Assembly: GCA_963082875.1 (NCBI GenBank)
Contig: OY720102.1
Span: 10,080,990 to 10,144,989, forward strand
DNA: 64,000 nucleotides
Direction of reading: 5' to 3'
DNA from: Corella eumyota
Taxonomy: Eukaryota; Chordata; Ascidiacea; Phlebobranchia; Corellidae
Below, piece by piece: positions 62,503-64,000 of this stretch (positions are counted from its first letter, which is position 1; each line of letters starts with the position of its first letter). Below the pieces are notes generated by a model that was not told the DNA's origin, searched no databases, and saw only the letters and a program-made list of their open reading frames with translations. Made by a program: the position numbers and the translations under genes.

Positions 62503-62876
62503 AGACATGAACAGATGGTAATCAATATTCAACAAAACTGTCCATAAACCCATTTAAAATTATGAACAGAACAACATTTTTAAGTAGCGCTTTTATGGTG
62601 CTATAAGGAACAAACCAAGAAAATGATTAAACCCAAACTAGCCCTCGACTCGTTAAAAACTCGTGCGTCAATCACCACCCGTCATGTACAACACCATTTC
62701 GGGTATATGAACCCAGTCATATTCTAAAAGAATATAGAAAGGTATAGAATAAAATATTGTCAGAAGGCTGCGGCGACAAAGGGGAAAAATTGGTATCAGA
62801 GAAACTTGAGATGGAGTAAATGCTGATCTAGATTAATTAGTATACCGGTCTCTACCCGGACGTCGACTAGCAGCCC

Positions 62877-63288
62877 TGACATAATATGGCACAGTTATCG
62901 CATAATGTTAGTTTTATTAATATTGTATTTAGTAACAAGTTTAACGCCCTTTTGTAGTGTAATGTAACTTTTATTGTAAATGTATTAAGTTAGATGTATG
63001 ATGTAGTTTTATTTAGCTATTTTCACGTTCGTTAATATAATCCGTCACACAAGATCTTACAACAGTTAAACAATTAAGTTAGTAGTCTTAAAAAACCTTA
63101 AAAGAATAATAGATTGTTAAGTCAATATGAACTCTTAATTTAATGCTTAAACTTAACATATAAATTTACTTTCCGATTAGGGGTCTTAAACAAAACCAAA
63201 CCAATTAATAATCATTCTATAATCATGTAAGATATAAGTTTGATAATAATAAACTATTATAATTGAATAACTGACCACAAGTCCTACA
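62877..63288 (+). mobile_element. Probable LTR of a second old retrotransposon
   Basis: Bounded by TGACATAATATGGC on the left and TCCTACA on the right, about 412 bp. It contains TATAAAT near 63159 and AATAAA at 63248-63253, the same internal order as the other LTRs. A primer-site-like TGGTAGACACCCGTCC begins at 63293, four bases after the end. The left border is chosen from the TG only, and no second LTR is in the window. Family not assigned. Confidence 0.45.
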
Positions 63289-63696
63289 AAATTGGTAGAC
63301 ACCCGTCCAGTGATTTTACAATTAAATATACGGTTTGTGGGCTCTGTTGAACTTTAAACACGCAACTTCATCTTACGAACTGGTAAACCGATTTTATTTT
63401 TAATACATTTTTGGTAATTATTAAGCTAGCCAGGATATTTTTTTTGTTATTGTACGTTTTTTTATAATCCTTTAATTTTAATCGGCTTTTGAACTGTTGA
63501 TTTGTTTTGGTCATTGTAAAGTCTTTGTTAAAATTTGTTTCAGCAATCGATATATTTTTGTATTTTGAAACAATAGTTTCTTTGTAAGTTTTCTAATTTG
63601 AATTAATTGGTTAATTGCATATTTGGTATTAGTTTTTCTTGTTGTTTCTATTTTTTTGGAATAATTGCGTGTTAGAGGAACATTTTTTGTAACATT
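63289..63696 (+). other. T-rich leader of the second LTR element
   Basis: About 400 bp of T-rich sequence without reading frames between the presumed LTR and the gag-like start. An acceptor-like tttgtttcag lies near 63534-63543, so a spliced leader is possible. Confidence 0.35.
63293..63312 (+). other. Primer-binding-site-like sequence
   Basis: It starts TGG, as the complement of a CCA tail must, directly after the presumed LTR end. The following bases (tagacacccgtccagtg) do not match a tRNA 3' end that I can name, so the primer is unassigned. Confidence 0.35.
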
Positions 63697-64000
63697 ATGG
63701 ACAAGATTTTCAGCAAGCTTAGTGGTAGTAAGAATAAGGCAAACCCTGAAGCTGTTTTTCAGTTTTCCACTGAAAATAATAACTTTGAGATTATTTAGAA
63801 ACCCATAATGTTGTTGCCAGTACTAAACTTAGTCCCTGGTTTCCTAACAGCCCCGATAACTACACGAGTATTTCCACTCAGGCTAACCTTTCTAGCCAGT
63901 CTAATTTAACGACCTCGGCACATTTAGAACCAGGACCTTTTCATGTGTAGGATAATTCGGATATTATCCTAGCATCAAATCACGTGTTATATCAAAAGAG
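63697..64000 (+). pseudogene. Broken gag-like 5' coding region, running off the window
   Basis: It begins ATG with MDKIFSKLSGSKNK and is coding-like to the window edge, with Ser/Asn/Thr-rich stretches (for example SPWFPNSPDNYTS) typical of the variable start of gag proteins. It is broken, with at least two interruptions, and old. Assignment to gag comes from position after LTR, primer-like site and leader; no conserved gag domain is within the visible part. Confidence 0.45.

Larger units (their letters stand above)
61361..62876. other. Degenerate AT-rich intergenic stretch
   Basis: No gene recognised. Local structures are listed separately. Splice-like motifs (for example tttttacag near 61466 and tattgcag near 61576) appear without coding support. 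A sequence near 62268-62300 starting cgcccgttcacacgac is GC-richer than its surroundings and may be a relic of a repeat, family not recognised. Confidence 0.4.

Noticed and set aside
62791-62801. tggtatcagag near 62791, resembling an initiator-Met primer-binding site, after a purine-rich run
   Set aside because: That motif fits plant initiator tRNA-Met, whereas animal initiator sites read differently. No LTR end (CA) lies just before it, so it is probably chance.

Overview
The window is AT-rich animal DNA. It has an intron-bearing tRNA-Leu gene, a tRNA-Thr gene, short GT-AG introns and LTR retrotransposon remains that use a metazoan-type tRNA-Trp primer. I see no rRNA, no bacterial features and no intact long protein-coding gene. 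The species cannot be named from this sequence. Compact introns (about 45 nt in one case) would suit a small-genome invertebrate, but that is an inference.

Positions 1-55168, about 86% of the window, are one head-to-tail tandem array. It has twenty units of 2743 bp (three are slightly shorter) plus a partial 449-bp copy at the right edge, and the units are almost identical. This satellite was built from a retrotransposon. Read on the minus strand, each period holds one LTR of about 0.8 kb (TATA box, AATAAA signal) followed by a perfect tRNA-Trp primer-binding site. After that comes about 1.9 kb of internal DNA with only broken gag-like remnants and no visible reverse transcriptase. One LTR plus one internal region is exactly the content of a one-LTR circle, or of an LTR-to-LTR unequal crossover product. 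The array stops at 55168 on the terminal TG of that LTR. Shared markers show three-unit block duplication inside the array. The left end lies outside the window.

Positions 55169-57360 carry a small tRNA neighbourhood, all on the minus strand. It holds tRNA-Leu(CAA) with an intron, tRNA-Thr(TGT), and a tRNA-Gly(TCC)-like relic whose T-arm/B-box segment is repeated three times in tandem.

Positions 57361-62876 are degenerate, intron-like DNA. The most notable item is an 80-nt segment present twice (57987-58066 and 59373-59452), each copy bounded by a CAG acceptor and an AAG|gtaaga donor. An LTR at 58737-59213, followed by a tRNA-Trp-type primer site, is a diverged relative of the array element in the opposite orientation. 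From 59699 to about 61360 there are coding-like islands, including half of a PHD zinc finger split by a 45-nt intron. They read as a decayed gene or mobile-element gene of unknown identity.

Positions 62877-64000 look like the 5' part of another old LTR retrotransposon: LTR, primer-site-like sequence, leader and the start of a broken gag-like gene. It runs off the window edge.
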